From the NCBI GenBank assembly GCA_036365455.1, contig JAWQUS010000002.1:6386001-6450000 (forward strand): 64,000 nucleotides of DNA, written 5' to 3'. The notes beneath the pieces were generated by a model that saw nothing but the letters and a program-made list of their open reading frames with translations, did not search any database and was not told the DNA's origin. This DNA is from Macrosoma leucophasiata (taxonomy: Eukaryota; Arthropoda; Insecta; Lepidoptera; Hedylidae). Shown piece by piece: positions 1 through 10,738 of the stretch. A program made the translations under genes and the position numbers. How positions within the stretch are numbered: the stretch's first letter is position 1; each line of letters begins with the position of its first letter.

Positions 1-1
1 C

Positions 2-177
2 GATGCCTTGGACCGATCAAATCCGCACCACACTCGACAACAAGATGCACGAAGTCATACCTGCATACTGCCGAAAACCATACCCGATGGCGTTCTATCG
101 TCAGGCAAAAAGTGGTCCGTGGAGATCTCGTTCCTCAATAGTGGGGAAAATGACGCAAGGAGGAGAACTGAAATATT
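2..177 (+). pseudogene. non-LTR retrotransposon ORF2, C-terminal remnant
   Basis: The opening bases encode a decayed C-terminal tail of a LINE-type protein. In frame 3 the peptide begins PWTDQIRTTLDNKMHEV, and after a frame change it continues TAENHTRWRSIVRQ. The order 'W-x-DQI ... AENxxxWRSIVRQ' is typical of the tail after the reverse transcriptase domain in RTE-like elements. No reverse transcriptase motif is present because the rest lies outside the window. The sequence shows a short, frame-broken coding remnant; the family assignment is from pattern memory and is moderate. It is not a host gene. Confidence 0.55.
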
Positions 178-199
178 CCTTCTTCTGTACTTGATCTCC

Positions 200-740
200 T
201 GAGTCGTTTTTAAATATTTATGAACTGTCGTCCACCTCTAGCACCAGTAAAATATACGAGTACATTTTGCCTTTTTATGTCATTGACATAAAAGTAAAAA
301 AATCTGGAAGCAACTATCCGGCAAGGTTCAATTACCCAGAACGAGGGCGTCAGAATATTGCCGCATTAAACAATATATAAACTACAATGCAGATATTACC
401 CTGCCTTGATTATAACTATTATACTCGTATACATGGTGCTCCCACAATGCGGAGAGCATGCTCTTGACAACCCTCCTATATAGTTTGTGTTGATTGTTTT
501 AAGGCTCGTTCCACACAGGCGATTGGTGCGCGGCGGTTCCTTCTGTTGTCATTTGCGAATAACTTTATAACAAGAAACCCTCCAAAAAAAAAAAAGGAAA
601 TTATAAAAATAAATTAAAACTTCTCATGTAACTTACAAATTTTGAGGCGGAACCAAGTAAATCATTAATGAAGATCACTAGTTGGAATGTCATGAAATAA
701 CAGTAAAAAGACGCATAAACTGCGCAATCCAACGATAACT
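200..740. other. no recognised feature
   Basis: AT-rich sequence that probably includes the 3' untranslated part of the preceding LINE remnant. There is an A-run near 583. I see no coding frame, RNA gene or clear repeat here. Confidence 0.4.
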
Positions 741-1025
741 ATTTTTTTTTTAATGTAATAAAAGTGGCAAACAAGCGTGCAGTTCACATTGATGTTAAGT
801 GATGATTGCAGCCTATAGAGACCCACACAATGACGAGAGGTCAAAATGCAGAAGCGCTGCCACTCCTGAGGCATTAGGTGTTATGCCTCTGTGCCGGAAA
901 TTACAGAGCCGTACATTACCACCTGACCGGAACACGACAGTGCTGAACACTATCATTTAGCGGCAAGTATATTAGGTAATGCGGTGGTGCCTACGCCCCT
1001 CCTTCACTGGAGCTCTACCACCAGT
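741..1025 (-). repeat. SINE-like interspersed repeat, family A
   Basis: This is one of about ten long copies of the commonest repeat in the window. In the A-tail orientation the element starts with tggtggtagagctccagtga, carries ggtcaggtggtaatgtacgg in the middle, and ends with gcatgcttgtttgccacttc followed by an A-rich tail. Length is about 280 bp. The one-sided A tail and lack of coding capacity suggest a SINE. An A-box-like stretch (tggtagagctcc) exists, but the B box is poor, so a MITE cannot be excluded. In this copy the tail is the T-run at 743-752, so it lies on the minus strand. Confidence 0.75.
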
Positions 1026-1329
1026 TAAACAACTATGACGGTGTCTCGATACAAAAAACGGACACTCACACAAACAGCCGGTATGTATGACCACGACATA
1101 GTTTTAGGATTCTGTAGGATACAATGAACTCTTATAGTTTCGCCATAATCATCCGTCCGTCTTGTCTGCAGCACAGAGATTCTTAGTGCTAAGAGTAAGA
1201 AGCTAAGGGTAATAGTATAATGGACACTCTTCAATACATCTACCTACACAAAAAATAAAGATCCCAAAACATGCATTGCCACTATTGATGGTTTTTTTCT
1301 GAGATTATGTTACTCCATTTATAACCGAA

Positions 1330-1500
1330 CTAGCTGTTTCCCGCGGCTTCGTCCGCGTTCTTTTTTTTAATTTTCTTTGCTATAAACCTCACGGAGCCCG
1401 AGACCTTTCCAACGAATGCAAAACCGTGGAAATCGGTTGGTGCGTTCTGGAGTTATAGCGTCAGGAAGGAAAACCCGACTTATTTTTATAATATAGTTTA
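1330..1500 (-). mobile_element. Helitron-like non-autonomous element, 3' part
   Basis: Read on the minus strand, this element ends in gccgcgggaaacagctag, a GC-rich stretch followed by CTAG, as expected of a Helitron 3' terminus (CTRR). Upstream on the same strand is a conserved-looking body including ggaaaggtctcgggctccg. No TC start is convincing at the far end, so the 5' limit is approximate. The CTAG ending and its recurrence at other sites here support the call; no Rep/Hel protein is present. Confidence 0.55.
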
Positions 1501-1677
1501 CAATAGCGCTATACGTTAACAATTGACAGTAAATTGATAAACAATTGAAGGTAATCCATTTCCACCACTGAAACTTAATTAACTAAATTAACCAGTAAAA
1601 TTAATTAAATTGCATAGTTGTAATATTTTTAATTTATGCAATAACACATGCGAGTGAATTTAGAAATTAAAGAACAA

Positions 1678-1801
1678 TTGGCAAGAAAAATGTTACTTCA
1701 GGCAGAAATCGAACCTTCAGTAGCTTAGTGGTAAAGCGGATGGACTGGTAATCGTGAGGCCGCAGGTTCGATTCCTGCCTGAAGTCAAATTTTTCTTTCC
1801 A
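1678..1801 (+). repeat. tRNA-like element with inverted flanks
   Basis: A tRNA-like core occupies 1714-1786: acceptor-like cttcag/ctgaag pairing, an A-box-like tagcttagtggtaaagcgg, and a T arm with B box ggttcgattcctgc. The anticodon stem does not pair, so this is not a functional tRNA gene as written. The left flank (1678-1715) is an inverted copy of the core's own 3' half and tail (1764-1801), for example acttcaggcagaaatcgaac against gttcgattcctgcctgaagt. The same tail (gtcaaatttttctttcca) follows a related core near 21955, with a close variant near 47357, so this is a dispersed family rather than a single tRNA locus. Confidence 0.65.
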
Positions 1802-2757
1802 TTTTTTCTTTAATTTCTCAATTGCATAGGTTTTATAAAAACAACGATGTACCTATCAAAATATTCAAAATGGCATGATGTTTTTATTGTCAATACAAAC
1901 AGCATTCATGTTACAATAACAAAAAAATTGCCTGTATGTAAATTGGGTAACACAACACTTTTTTCAACACACCTCTTCAATCGAGTACAATTGACAGAAC
2001 GAATGACCTTTTGTCGCCATCGAAAATGTAAATCTGCCTTTATACGTCTAAAGTGTGTGATCTACCTTTCCAATCAAGGATGTCAGTCCGTCAAATGTCG
2101 AGCATTGTTTAATTAAGAATTCGTACCTACCATTGTTTGTTGATTAAACATAATATGTAATCTACTAATTTCCACGTAGCGAAGGCAACTGTAACATAAC
2201 TGTAATACAGATATATGTATGTATATGTATATTACTAGTATGTATTACACTTTTTTTTACGGTAACATAATATATACATGATCAGGCACATTATTATTCT
2301 ACGTTTATTCCATCCAGATTTGTTCTTTGAAATGTATTTCTACGATAACATCTCGTATCATCTCAAACCAAAACAACATAATATCTATATTAAAGTGTTT
2401 TGTGATATGGTGGAGTGGTGAAATGGAGCATTGTGTTCCTTCCACAGGCGTATAGTGGTTCCTTCGCACAATGATCTTGTGTTAAAATAATAATACCCAA
2501 CTTACATTTGATAGCTGAGTCAATGGCCTAATTGAGAGCCCCATGCAGAAATTAATAGTCCTCTAGTATATGCTTTCCTTTATTAAACTGATTAAGAGGT
2601 GGAATAAGGGGGAGTGGCGGTGGTTTTATCGCAGGTCGCTGCTGCCCTTCTTGCGTTATTGTACCTACTTACTACCGTCCCATTGGAATGTTTTAACCGC
2701 CATTATTCGGTTGGCTTAATATTCTTTCGCTACAGGGTGATGGGTTCGTTTAAGTTC
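1802..2757. other. no recognised feature
   Basis: AT-rich intergenic sequence. An open frame at 1847-2116 exists, but its composition and peptide give no reason to call it a gene. No RNA gene or recognisable repeat seen. Confidence 0.4.
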
Positions 2758-2760
2758 GTA

Positions 2761-3072
2761 ACATAGAGCAACACGGCGCACCGGTCGCGGCGGACCGGAG
2801 GGGAGTAGCCATAGCGTTTATTACCGATGCAAAACAGTCTGTCATTTGGGGGGGGATATGTGTGACACACACTCACACTACAAAAATTGTATATTACTAC
2901 GAAACTCACACCTTGACTTTAACAAAATACATTAACAATTTCACGCACACATTTAAATATCGGGGCGACAGGCATAGGACCATTTGGTCTTGTACGTTGA
3001 CAGAGGGGAAAGCCTGTATATGGCTACTCCCCTCCGGTCCACCGCGGCTGGTGGCCCGTGTTGCTCTATGGT
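2761..3072. mobile_element. TIR-bounded MITE-like element
   Basis: The ends form a roughly 52-bp imperfect inverted repeat: left arm 2761-2812 (starts acatagagcaacacgg, contains cggaccggaggggagtagcc) and right arm 3020-3072 (ggctactcccctccggtcc ... ccgtgttgctctatg). The arms are strikingly GC-rich compared with the AT-rich 200-bp centre. No transposase is encoded. This fits a non-autonomous DNA transposon; no clean target duplication was identified. Confidence 0.65.
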
Positions 3073-3407
3073 TCGTTAGCGTAGACGCCGCGCCGTCACT
3101 GTGCTAATTTACTTACCCACGCTTTATCAGCAGTAGGTAAATAAATTGGCATTATCTTTAGGATACGGATCCTATTATTGTCGAGTGGAGTCTTCACTAA
3201 ATAAAAAAAATAATAAGAAAAACATTTATTGGTGCAGCCCCCATACCAATATCAGGTACTGCATTCATAAAAAAAACAATACAACAAAAAAAAACATTTA
3301 CAATACAAATACGTTACACAAAAAAAACATTTTAAAAAAGGGTTGACAAAAAAAAACTTAGACCTATTTAAAAAGTACCTAGTTAGAGTAGAACATAAGA
3401 ATCAAGA

Positions 3408-3500
3408 TCCCACGGCTGCACCAAATAGTTCCCAGTTCAGCATTATGTCAAGCTGAAGCCCGACGCTGGTTTTCAATTGGAAACTACTCGGTGGGACACG
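3408..3500 (+). repeat. fragment of a hairpin-forming dispersed repeat
   Basis: This segment (ctgcaccaaatagttcccag ... cgacgctggttttcaattgg) is homologous, in opposite orientation, to 26915-27005. In both copies the ends can pair with each other imperfectly: caccaaatag against an equivalent of ctatttggtg. Family unknown. The surrounding 3076-3400 is A-rich and holds nothing I recognise. Confidence 0.5.
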
Positions 3501-3924
3501 AATATCAGTCCTAAAAGTCGATATAATAAATACTTACTATAAAACCTATATAAGTGAAAATAAGTATATTTTAAACTAAACATAAATAAAATATATATAT
3601 ATAAGTACTTGAATAACAGCAAACAGCAAATACATATTTCAAAACAGAAACCAGAGATCCTCCAAACAAATATCTGAAGGAACTCCGGACCAAACAAGCC
3701 CCTTAATTGGTCCTTAAAAGACGCCTTAATAACGGACTAATCCGTAAATACTTGTCGGAATCTTGTAAACTGATGAGATTATATTTTAGATATCCCTGAA
3801 GCTTTTCGTTTCGAAACCTGATTCGAAACAAAGATATGAAATCCGTTTCAATCTGTACATCACTGGCGTAGACGTGTCCTGTATATTTGTAGGTTAAAAA
3901 TTTTCTTTTTTTAGAGTTGCGTAC

Positions 3925-4270
3925 CTTAAAAGAAATAGAAATAGAAAATATTTTATTCCGAATAGATCTTTACAGATACTTTCAAAACGTCAAGAAATAT
4001 ATAAAATATCTAGAGTGAATAACCATTACATAAAGTAAAGCAAAATCATACGAGTATATTAATAGTAAATTAAAAATTAGAATTTAAACTACTTAGTTAA
4101 AACATAATAATCACAAAATTTTTCAATTCCTTCAATGATGATAAATGAAGAAAAAGAAAAACTTATTCGTCAAGATCAAAGTTATTCACTTAGCAGAGTT
4201 CCAAGTGCAGTCACTACTGAGAAGAACTCCGCTACCCAACAAACTCAGTAAGAGCTCTTTTAAATGAGAG
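3925..4270 (-). mobile_element. 3' end of a CR1/Jockey-group LINE
   Basis: On the minus strand this reads into a 3' terminus made of a short repeat (ctatttctatttcttt at 3932-3947), typical of CR1-group LINEs, which end in microsatellites rather than poly(A). The stretch ccgctacccaacaaactcag followed by agctcttttaaa near 4230-4265 recalls the LINE tail at 10414-10738. No intact frame is left. Confidence 0.45.
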
Positions 4271-4555
4271 CTTAAATCTAGTACAGATTATCGTGAAAAA
4301 TCAAATAATGTGAACGTCCATAGCATAGATGCAAATAAACTGCTATCTACTAAATGTGATGTAGCTCCTACAAACCAGAACAGACCAGTCCCCACCAACA
4401 GCACCCGTCCAGGAGTATGACGCATGTGACAGCCATTGCCCTCCTCGACCATTTTAAAGGGAAGTGAGCAACCTGCTACACGACGCCGCCAAAGGCAAAG
4501 ACATTTAAGCGTGCATGACTGCTCCGGATATGCATACGGCAAAATAAAAGATGGT
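4271..4555. other. unassigned sequence
   Basis: No identifiable element. A minus-strand open frame at 4288-4542 lacks any recognised motif and I do not call it a gene. Confidence 0.3.
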
Positions 4556-4561
4556 AATTAG

Positions 4562-4660
4562 ATTAGTATTGTTAAGGGTTGAATAATGTGAATACCCTGG
4601 CTGTAAGTTAATTACTTACAGCCAGGGTATTCACATTATTCAACCCTTAACAATACTAAT
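4562..4660. repeat. perfect 47-bp palindrome (hairpin)
   Basis: Left arm 4562-4608 and right arm 4614-4660 are exact reverse complements over 47 bp, separated by only taatt. The arm begins attagtattgttaagggttg and ends ccctggctgtaagt. No homologous copy was noticed elsewhere in the window. It lies just beyond the 3' side of the LINE remnant at 4740-7060. The near-zero spacer and lack of mismatches imply a recent origin or an artefact. Confidence 0.95.
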
Positions 4661-4785
4661 TACAGAATACACGAAATAACAGTATCATGAAATAGCCTGG
4701 CAGCGATCGCTATAATCCCAAGATGTACTGTCATTAAGATAATCACAGGTCTTATAGTAATTACATTTATATAAACGTTCTTTCA

Positions 4786-5565
4786 TTACTTTCTTAAATT
4801 TATTAATCGATAGACTTTGAACGTTTTGGGGATTTGATTAAAGAACCGTATACATTGACCTCTAAAAGAATTACTGACCCTATTCAGCCGCGTTGCATGC
4901 ACGGACAATTTGTATTTGTTCCTAGTATTTATACTATGATTGTTACCTATTGTAGGAAACTCATTAATGTTTTTACGGACATATAATACATTTTCATAAA
5001 CGTATTGCGAAGCTACAGTCAGAATATTTATTTCTTTAAATTTATCTCTAAGAGATACCCTCGGACTCAGCCCGTAGATCACCCGGACAGCTCTCTTTTG
5101 CAGTACAAAAATAGTGTTGACGTCGGCGGAATTTCCCCATAGCAAAATGCCATAGGACATTATACTGTGAAAATAACTAAAATAAACAAGGCGAGCCGTC
5201 TCGACGTCTGTTAATAGTCTAATCTTTTTCACAGTAAACGCTGCCGAGCTAAGTCTATTAGCTAATTTGGCAATATGGAAACCCCATTGCAATTTAGCAT
5301 CTACGGTAATGCCGAGAAATACCGTGGACTCTACGATCTCCAATACTTCCTATCCTTCCTTCCTATTTATCTTAACATTGGTTTCAACCTTTTTTACGTT
5401 AGGAGTAGTAAATTTAATACATTTTGTCTTACTGCTATTTAACGAAAGGTTATTGGCGCTAAACCAATGTACTATATTAGAGAGAGTATTGTTTACAACG
5501 TCAAAATCTACCTCCTGTCTTTTAATTTTGAACACTAAAGAAGTATCGTCAGCAAACAATACCAT
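4786..5565 (-). pseudogene. LINE ORF2 reverse transcriptase C-terminal half
   Basis: Two frames continue the same protein. 5350-5565 contains LFADDTSLVFK, the catalytic two-aspartate block, and a thumb-like segment ending NVKKVETNVKINRK. 4786-5343 (185 residues) is the C-terminal domain with LGITVDAKLQW at the start and GILLWGNS, as in CR1/Jockey elements. A short gap with a frame change at 5343-5350 separates them. The stop at 4786 looks like the natural end of ORF2, and the 3' untranslated region runs to about 4740. Confidence 0.8.
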
Positions 5566-5640
5566 CTCTTGGCCATCATTGATAATGTAGGGTAAGTCAT
5601 TAATATAGACTAAGAAAAGAAATGGCCCTAAAATAGAGCC

Positions 5641-6540
5641 CTATGGGACCCCCACATCCATTGAAGTCCCGGGAGATCTTGTCCCATTTACATCAACACA
5701 CATATTTCTATTGTTTAAATATGAAGTCATAAGCTCGAGAGCGGTATCTCGAAGGCCGTAGTGATATAACTTTCTGACCAATGTTTCATGCTGAACGCCA
5801 TCAAATGCTTTAGATAAGTCACAGAATACCCCTAGCGCATTATGTGATTTTTCCCAAGCTTCAAAGATGTGTTTGACAAGTTCAACACCTGCATCGGTAG
5901 TTGAACGACCCCTAGTAAATCCAAACTGTCGACAATGTAAAAGTTTATGATGGTTAAAATGTGCAAGTAGTTGAATTAAAATGAGCTTTTCAAAAATTTT
6001 ACTTAAGACAGATAGTACAGGAATTGGTCTAAAGTTTGTGGGGTCACTTGTACTACCGGATTTAAAACATTCAACATGTTTACAAACATGTTTATTGTCA
6101 ATTATTAATTTAAAATCAGAGTTGCGTTCAGCTTGTTTCCCAGTTTCACTATTAATTACATTCCAAGTCGCTTTAATTTTGTTATTTGAATTATTAATTT
6201 TATTTTTAATGTGAAGTGCCTTGGCTGCTAAACACACTATTTTCGAATATAATTGAACATGATTTTTAAACGAATTTGTGTGATTATATGACTTTTCTCC
6301 ATACAGGTCATACAATCTCTGTCTACTCTTATGTATTCCAACCGTCGCCCATTCATTGAATGACTTATGACTTCTTACATTTATTCTCTTGTTGGTAAAG
6401 ACTAAATTATATTCTTTTAAAATTGTGGCAAAAAAAGTCATTGTATAATATGTTAGGATCGTTATGGTATTGCATGTTTGCAAGTTTTGGGACAATATTT
6501 TCTCTGAATTTCTTAATTCGCTTCGCATTGAAAGGAACAA
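5641..6540 (-). pseudogene. LINE ORF2 reverse transcriptase, N-terminal half
   Basis: A 299-residue frame covering the fingers and palm entry of the reverse transcriptase. Recognisable blocks are the FRPIPVLSVLSKIFEKL region, QFGFTRGRSTTDAG, CDLSKAFDGVQHETL (the first catalytic aspartate is in the AFD block; relatives usually have AFDCVDH), and the start of the GVPQG block at the very end. A deletion upstream of CFKSGSTSDP removes part of the linker that the 11 kb copy retains. The catalytic ADD motif lies in the next frame downstream (5350-5565), so this protein is incomplete. Confidence 0.85.
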
Positions 6541-7012
6541 ATACTATTGCTCGTTTATTTTTATCATTATGTAATTGACTACAGAAGGAAACTAACTGAC
6601 CACAATGGTCGGAGCTTAATTCAGTCAAAATATTTGTATGTGTAGGTTCAAAATCGATAAAAATATTGTCTATGCATGTCGCTGAGTTCTGTGTAATTCT
6701 AGTAGGTTCTGAGAACAAATTATGCAGATAAAATGACATAAGTAACGATTGAAACCTCACAGTTGTTGGAGTTTCCTCCAATAAATTTATATTGAAATCG
6801 CCGCAAATAATGACACGTTTTTTTGAAGCAGTTAGATTGTTTAGTACAACATCTAAATTTTTTTCAAAACATTCATAAGATCCATTTGGAGGTCTGTATA
6901 CGGACACAATAATCAAGCGCTCAAGCTCCACACAAGCTATTTCTGCAGTTCGTTCAACGGAAAGACTCACTATATCTCTGCGTTCTTTATGTTTAATGTC
7001 TTTTTTTAACAA
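6407..7012 (-). pseudogene. LINE ORF2 endonuclease domain fragment
   Basis: This 201-residue frame is the apurinic/apyrimidinic-like endonuclease domain that nicks target DNA for LINE integration. Visible motifs are SVYRPP (about residues 37-42), GDFNIN (71-76) and SDH near residue 137, which match the conserved YRPP, GDFN and SDH blocks of the family. The N-terminal part of the domain, with its first catalytic blocks, is missing. The frame overlaps the next one (5641-6540) by 134 bp, which marks a frameshift near 6410-6540. The paralogous sequence at 12226-12768 has the same motifs and gives the expected order. Confidence 0.8.
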
Positions 7013-7138
7013 TATAAGAGAGCCACCACGTATTGCATGTGACCTATTATATATAGAAAAATGGAATCCACATAAAATAACTCGTGCCTCTGCCTGTCTG
7101 TCCGTCTGTGACAGCTTATTTTCATATAAAGTAGGTAG

Positions 7139-7142
7139 TATA

Positions 7143-7186
<44 letters not shown>

Positions 7187-7187
7187 C
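7139..7187. repeat. (TA)n microsatellite
   Basis: About 20 uninterrupted TA dinucleotides between tagta and ttacgcc. Such runs are highly mutable and may be a length-polymorphic marker. Confidence 0.95.
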
Positions 7188-7220
7188 GCCTAGTGCCTCT
7201 ATAATTGAAATACGGTAATT

Positions 7221-7385
7221 TGTTTTTTTTGTGGCAAACACGTTTGCAGCTTACATTGATGTTAGGTAATCACCTTACATCATGCAGTCCTCACTGCAGC
7301 CTATAGACATCTGCAGTCATCAATTAACATCTATTGTCATCTTGGTACTTAAAATGCATGCTGGTTTGCCACCTTCGTAACATCA
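7221..7385 (-). repeat. degenerate family A SINE-like copy
   Basis: Parts of family A are recognisable (gtggcaaacacgtttgcag, cactgcagcctatagacatc), followed by an oppositely oriented piece (aaaatgcatgctggtttgcc). The two halves form a rearranged, head-to-head remnant of two tail segments. Confidence 0.5.
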
Positions 7386-7469
7386 AAAAATATATAAGTA
7401 TACCATTGTTAAGCTTTTAACTTTCTAAATAACAAGTTTTTCGAATTATGATATATCATAACGCCAAGG

Positions 7470-7545
7470 GACTACTCTTGGGATAGGCAGAGAGTGTGGA
7501 GTGCCAGATATCCCGTTGCTGACATAAGTCCCGTCCTTTTTCAAC
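7470..7545 (-). pseudogene. fragment of LINE tail domain
   Basis: On the minus strand this matches the end of the coding fragments at 57846-58052 and 59582-59887 (the DIWRSTLSAYP region), recognisable from ggcagagagtgtggagtgcc. Too short and broken to assign further. Confidence 0.4.
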
Positions 7546-7865
7546 ATCGAATTATATTTGGAAAAACAAAGATATACAAGTTTATAAGTAAATGTTCTTT
7601 TAAGCTTGTAAAGTATGTTTTTGTAAGCTTTAAATGCAATTTTAAAAATGTTTTAATTCTTAATTTGTCTATTTTATCATGATTATTTATATATTTTGTT
7701 GTTATTCTCATTTCATATGTTTCAGACCACTTCGTGATGTTTTAATGTATTTATTTATTTTTTAACAAAATCGAATAGTGTCATAATTTAAATATTTATA
7801 TACTATATTTTTTTATATATTTGGTTGTGTTCATTGAATTATTTAATGATGTTTATTTTATTTAT

Positions 7866-8002
7866 GATCGCCAATCCGCCTGCCAAGCGTGGCGATTATG
7901 GCAAATTCTCCCCTAATGCCGCACAACACTATTATGATCATCCTTGGGGAAGACTTTGTCCAGCAGTGGACGTCTTTCGGCTGGAGTGATGGTGATGATG
8001 AT
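7866..8002 (+). mobile_element. 3' end of an RTE-like LINE
   Basis: gatcgccaatccgcctgcca through gtccagcagtggacgtcttt and ending in a (gatg/atg)n run matches 59430-59540. The 'ccagcagtgga ... tgatgatgatg' ending is characteristic of lepidopteran RTE-like 3' termini. 8003-8560 shows nothing else recognisable. Confidence 0.55.
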
Positions 8003-8562
8003 TTTATTTATTAATATAAAGTTATTATAATATTTTTCTGTAAATTATTTTTAATTTTATCGACGTAAAAAGTGCATGCGGCGTACATTTGTATATGGTT
8101 GTGCAATTAGAAGAATAATTTAAAAGGTTTAATTTTAAGATATTGAATGGTAACAACTGTAAATGTGCCTAATAAATAAATAAACATTTAACTTCATGTA
8201 TACAGGACAACCCCTTTGAAGTCTGTATTATTTAAGGTAACATTGGAAATCACAATCACTTATTCGTAGACTCTATCACCATTACTCTGTATTTTCTGGT
8301 AATGTATCCAACCGAATATGCATCGTGAAACAATAATTCAATGTGAGATATGTTTGACATATTGCAGATCAATTTTTCATGCTTTACATTGCAACAGGTT
8401 CCGGAAACAACAGAGTCACTGTCGAAATATGATGCATGGGTTGAAACTTTGAAAAATTCAAATCTCGACAGTGGAAAACCAAACTAGAAACGTTTTATAG
8501 AAAATAAAATTGATAGAACAATTTATTTGATTCACTGTTTCAATGGGTTAATGGAATACATA

Positions 8563-8835
8563 TTTTTTTTTATGGAATGAAATTGTCAAATAATCGTGCA
8601 GTTCACATTGATTTAAAGTGATGACTGCAGCCTATAAACACCCACACAAAGACCAGAGGTCAAAATGCAGGTGTTACCACTTCTGAGGCCTAAGGTATTA
8701 TGCCTCTGTGCCGGAAATTACAGGGCCGTACATTACTACCTGACCGGAACACGATAGTGCTGAACACTACCATTTAGCGGCAAGTATGTTAGGTAATGCG
8801 GTGGCGCCTACGCCCGCGAGCTTCGTCACTGCAGC
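8563..8835 (-). repeat. SINE-like repeat, family A
   Basis: Near full-length copy; T-run at 8565-8573 is the complement of the A tail. Diverged from other copies by small substitutions. Confidence 0.75.
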
Positions 8836-8904
8836 TCTAAAAAAACGGTAAAATTCTAGACATGACGAAAAAATCAGGTACAGTACCCGACCAAAAATAT
8901 TACT

Positions 8905-9300
8905 CATCGATAGGAAAGAGACAATCGGCTAGTTTCAACTTTGTAGAGCCGAAGTATATACATATTCTCTGGTAGAGTGTTATCTATGCTGCACACTGCC
9001 TACGTAGGCACTAATAGTCCGGTATTGGTCAAAACTTGATCAAAATGGTCAACAAACGTCCATAAGTTGTGTGCGAGAGACATAACGCCGAAATTACCAA
9101 ATAGGTCGAGTTCTGTCTGATGGTGGGGTCAAAAGTCTTAGGAATCGGCGTCCATGTATGAAGAGAACGATGAAGGTAGACGAGGCACGAGAGGTATGTC
9201 AGGACCGGGATATCTGGCGCTCTACACTCGCTGCCTACCCCGTTAGGGATCTGGCGTGAAGATACATAGAGCCGAAATCATCCGAAGTCTCTCTCCTCCA
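8905..9300. repeat. repeat family B interrupted by a LINE fragment
   Basis: 8915-9070 and 9262-9300 are homologous to 32110-32330: both contain ggctagtttc, gcacactgcctacgtaggca (or acgtacgca) and ggtcaaaacttgatcaaaat, and both end with ccgaagtctc. Between the halves, 9115-9262 is a LINE tail-domain fragment on the plus strand (gacgaggcacgagaggtatg ... gatctggcgtgaagatacat). This records a nested insertion. Confidence 0.6.
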
Positions 9301-9306
9301 ATGTCA

Positions 9307-9435
9307 GAATCAGAATCAGAATCAGAAACTCATTTATTAATTTAGGGTGACAGGGCACCTCTTATGACACGTCAAAAACAAACAAAATAAGTTAAAGCGA
9401 ATAACAATTGATATATGTCAAACAAGATAAAAAAT
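9307..9435 (-). mobile_element. LINE 3' tail with (TTCTGA)n
   Basis: A short array of agaatc units (cagaatcagaatcagaatca) followed by aaactcatttattaattt looks like the microsatellite terminus of a CR1-group LINE on the minus strand. The following bases (aaagcgaataacaattgata) resemble 44620-44640. Confidence 0.4.
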
Positions 9436-9837
9436 ATATGTAAAGTCAATCAATCAATCAATTTATTAATTGCTAACATGTACATATACATTACATTAAA
9501 GGTCTTATACATATAACACTTACATCAGTAGTTAAGTAGGTACATGGGACCCTTCTATGGGGCATTGCAATATGGAGTACAGAGTGATTTGTCTTGCAGT
9601 CATATTAATTTATCAAATAGGTACATAATATTGTCATTTGTAGGTATTTAACACATTCTTGATTAATGGCATAATATGTCACAGCGTTAGATAGTGAAAA
9701 TTTTTAAATAATTACCTACATTTAAAATGTCAAATAAAAATGTCAATAATTTAAGAATGTTAAGATTACAATAATAAGTCAATTTGATAAAATAAATGTC
9801 AAAATAAAATTTAAAAAAAGAATATATAAAATCCATT

Positions 9838-10410
9838 TCACTGTTTATCGCGTAAGAATTCATCGACTGTATAATAGCATTTCAATATTAAATAGGACTT
9901 AAGTTTCTTAAGGAATTGCTTGTCATTAGTTACAGTTTTCAAATTATTTGGAATATTATTATATAATTTTACAGCTTTATAATGTGGTCCCTTTCTGTAT
10001 ATATCCATATCTCCTATAGGTAGTTCTAATAGATTTTGACGTCTTGGATTTTTACAGTATGTAAATAATACATTTAAATTTCGCCTTACGAAATACACTG
10101 CTTCCAAAATAAAAATTGATGGGAATGTCAAAATACTCTCTTTCACGAAATGCGGTTTGCAGCTATCTCTAGGCTTAATACTAAAAAGAACACGTAAACA
10201 CTTTTTCTGTAGAATAAATACATTATGCGCTTCTGCGCTATCCCCCCACAATAAAACACCATAACGCAACCACGCGTAGGCATACGCATAGTATGCAGCT
10301 AGTGATGCTTCACGGTGCGTATTTGTTTTGAGAATAGCCAGGGCATACGTGAACTGAGAGAGTTTAGCTTTCACGACTTGGATATGATTTTCCCAAGTGA
10401 GGTGGGTATC
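9838..10410 (-). pseudogene. LINE ORF2 C-terminal domain
   Basis: 178 residues downstream of the reverse transcriptase, with RYGVLLWGDSAE and VFILQKKCLRVLF, matching the GILLWGNS and VLQKRAVRVIY region of the 4786-5343 copy. The upstream edge (residues THLTWENHI) should join directly to TFLGIST at 10740, but a 325-bp insert separates them. The stop at 9838 looks natural. Confidence 0.8.
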
Positions 10411-10413
10411 AAC

Positions 10414-10738
10414 CTCAAGTCAAGTCAAGTCAAGAATATCACTAAGATAAAACTAAATGTCATAAACTAATGTAAAAAGTAGGTATATCAGTAGAATGTC
10501 TCATTTCCCCTTTACAAACTGATAACAAAGAGTAAAAAGAAAAGAAAAAGAGTCATTCTTTGTCATTCACCGGCAAAGTTCCAAAGGCCAATATGATCTG
10601 AGAAAAACCTGCCAAAAAAAAGTCAGTCGGCTCTTTTAAAAATATATCTTAGGCATATTTTACAATTTTCCATAATTTAAACAAGCTTAAAATTAACAAT
10701 GTAATATCAACATTACACTTTGATTATTACATTTAACA
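10414..10738 (-). mobile_element. LINE 3' fragment inserted in another LINE
   Basis: This block splits the ORF2 of the 9440-13320 element. On the minus strand it ends in four cttga repeats (10415-10435), a LINE-type microsatellite tail, and contains agagccgactgactttttt. Flanking coding sequence resumes in the right order on both sides, so the inserted fragment is younger than the host copy. It is 5'-truncated, as LINE insertions usually are. Confidence 0.7.

Larger units (their letters stand above)
4740..7060 (-). mobile_element. decayed non-LTR retrotransposon (CR1/Jockey group)
   Basis: A minus-strand LINE remnant holding, from 5' to 3', an endonuclease fragment, a reverse transcriptase and a C-terminal domain, split into four frames. 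The 5' end is truncated within the endonuclease domain at about 7050. Compared with the related copy at 9440-13320, it also lacks a segment between the endonuclease and reverse transcriptase. Multiple frame breaks mean it cannot mobilise itself. Confidence 0.85.

Noticed and set aside
1714..1786. Functional tRNA gene
   Set aside because: Good B box and acceptor pairing, but the anticodon stem does not pair and the flanks are shared with other repeats, so it is a tRNA-derived element.
1847..2116. 89-codon plus-strand gene
   Set aside because: AT-rich open frame with no motif, promoter or homologous copy.
5267..6214. Plus-strand open frames over the LINE at 4740-7060
   Set aside because: Shadows of the minus-strand reverse transcriptase and C-terminal frames.
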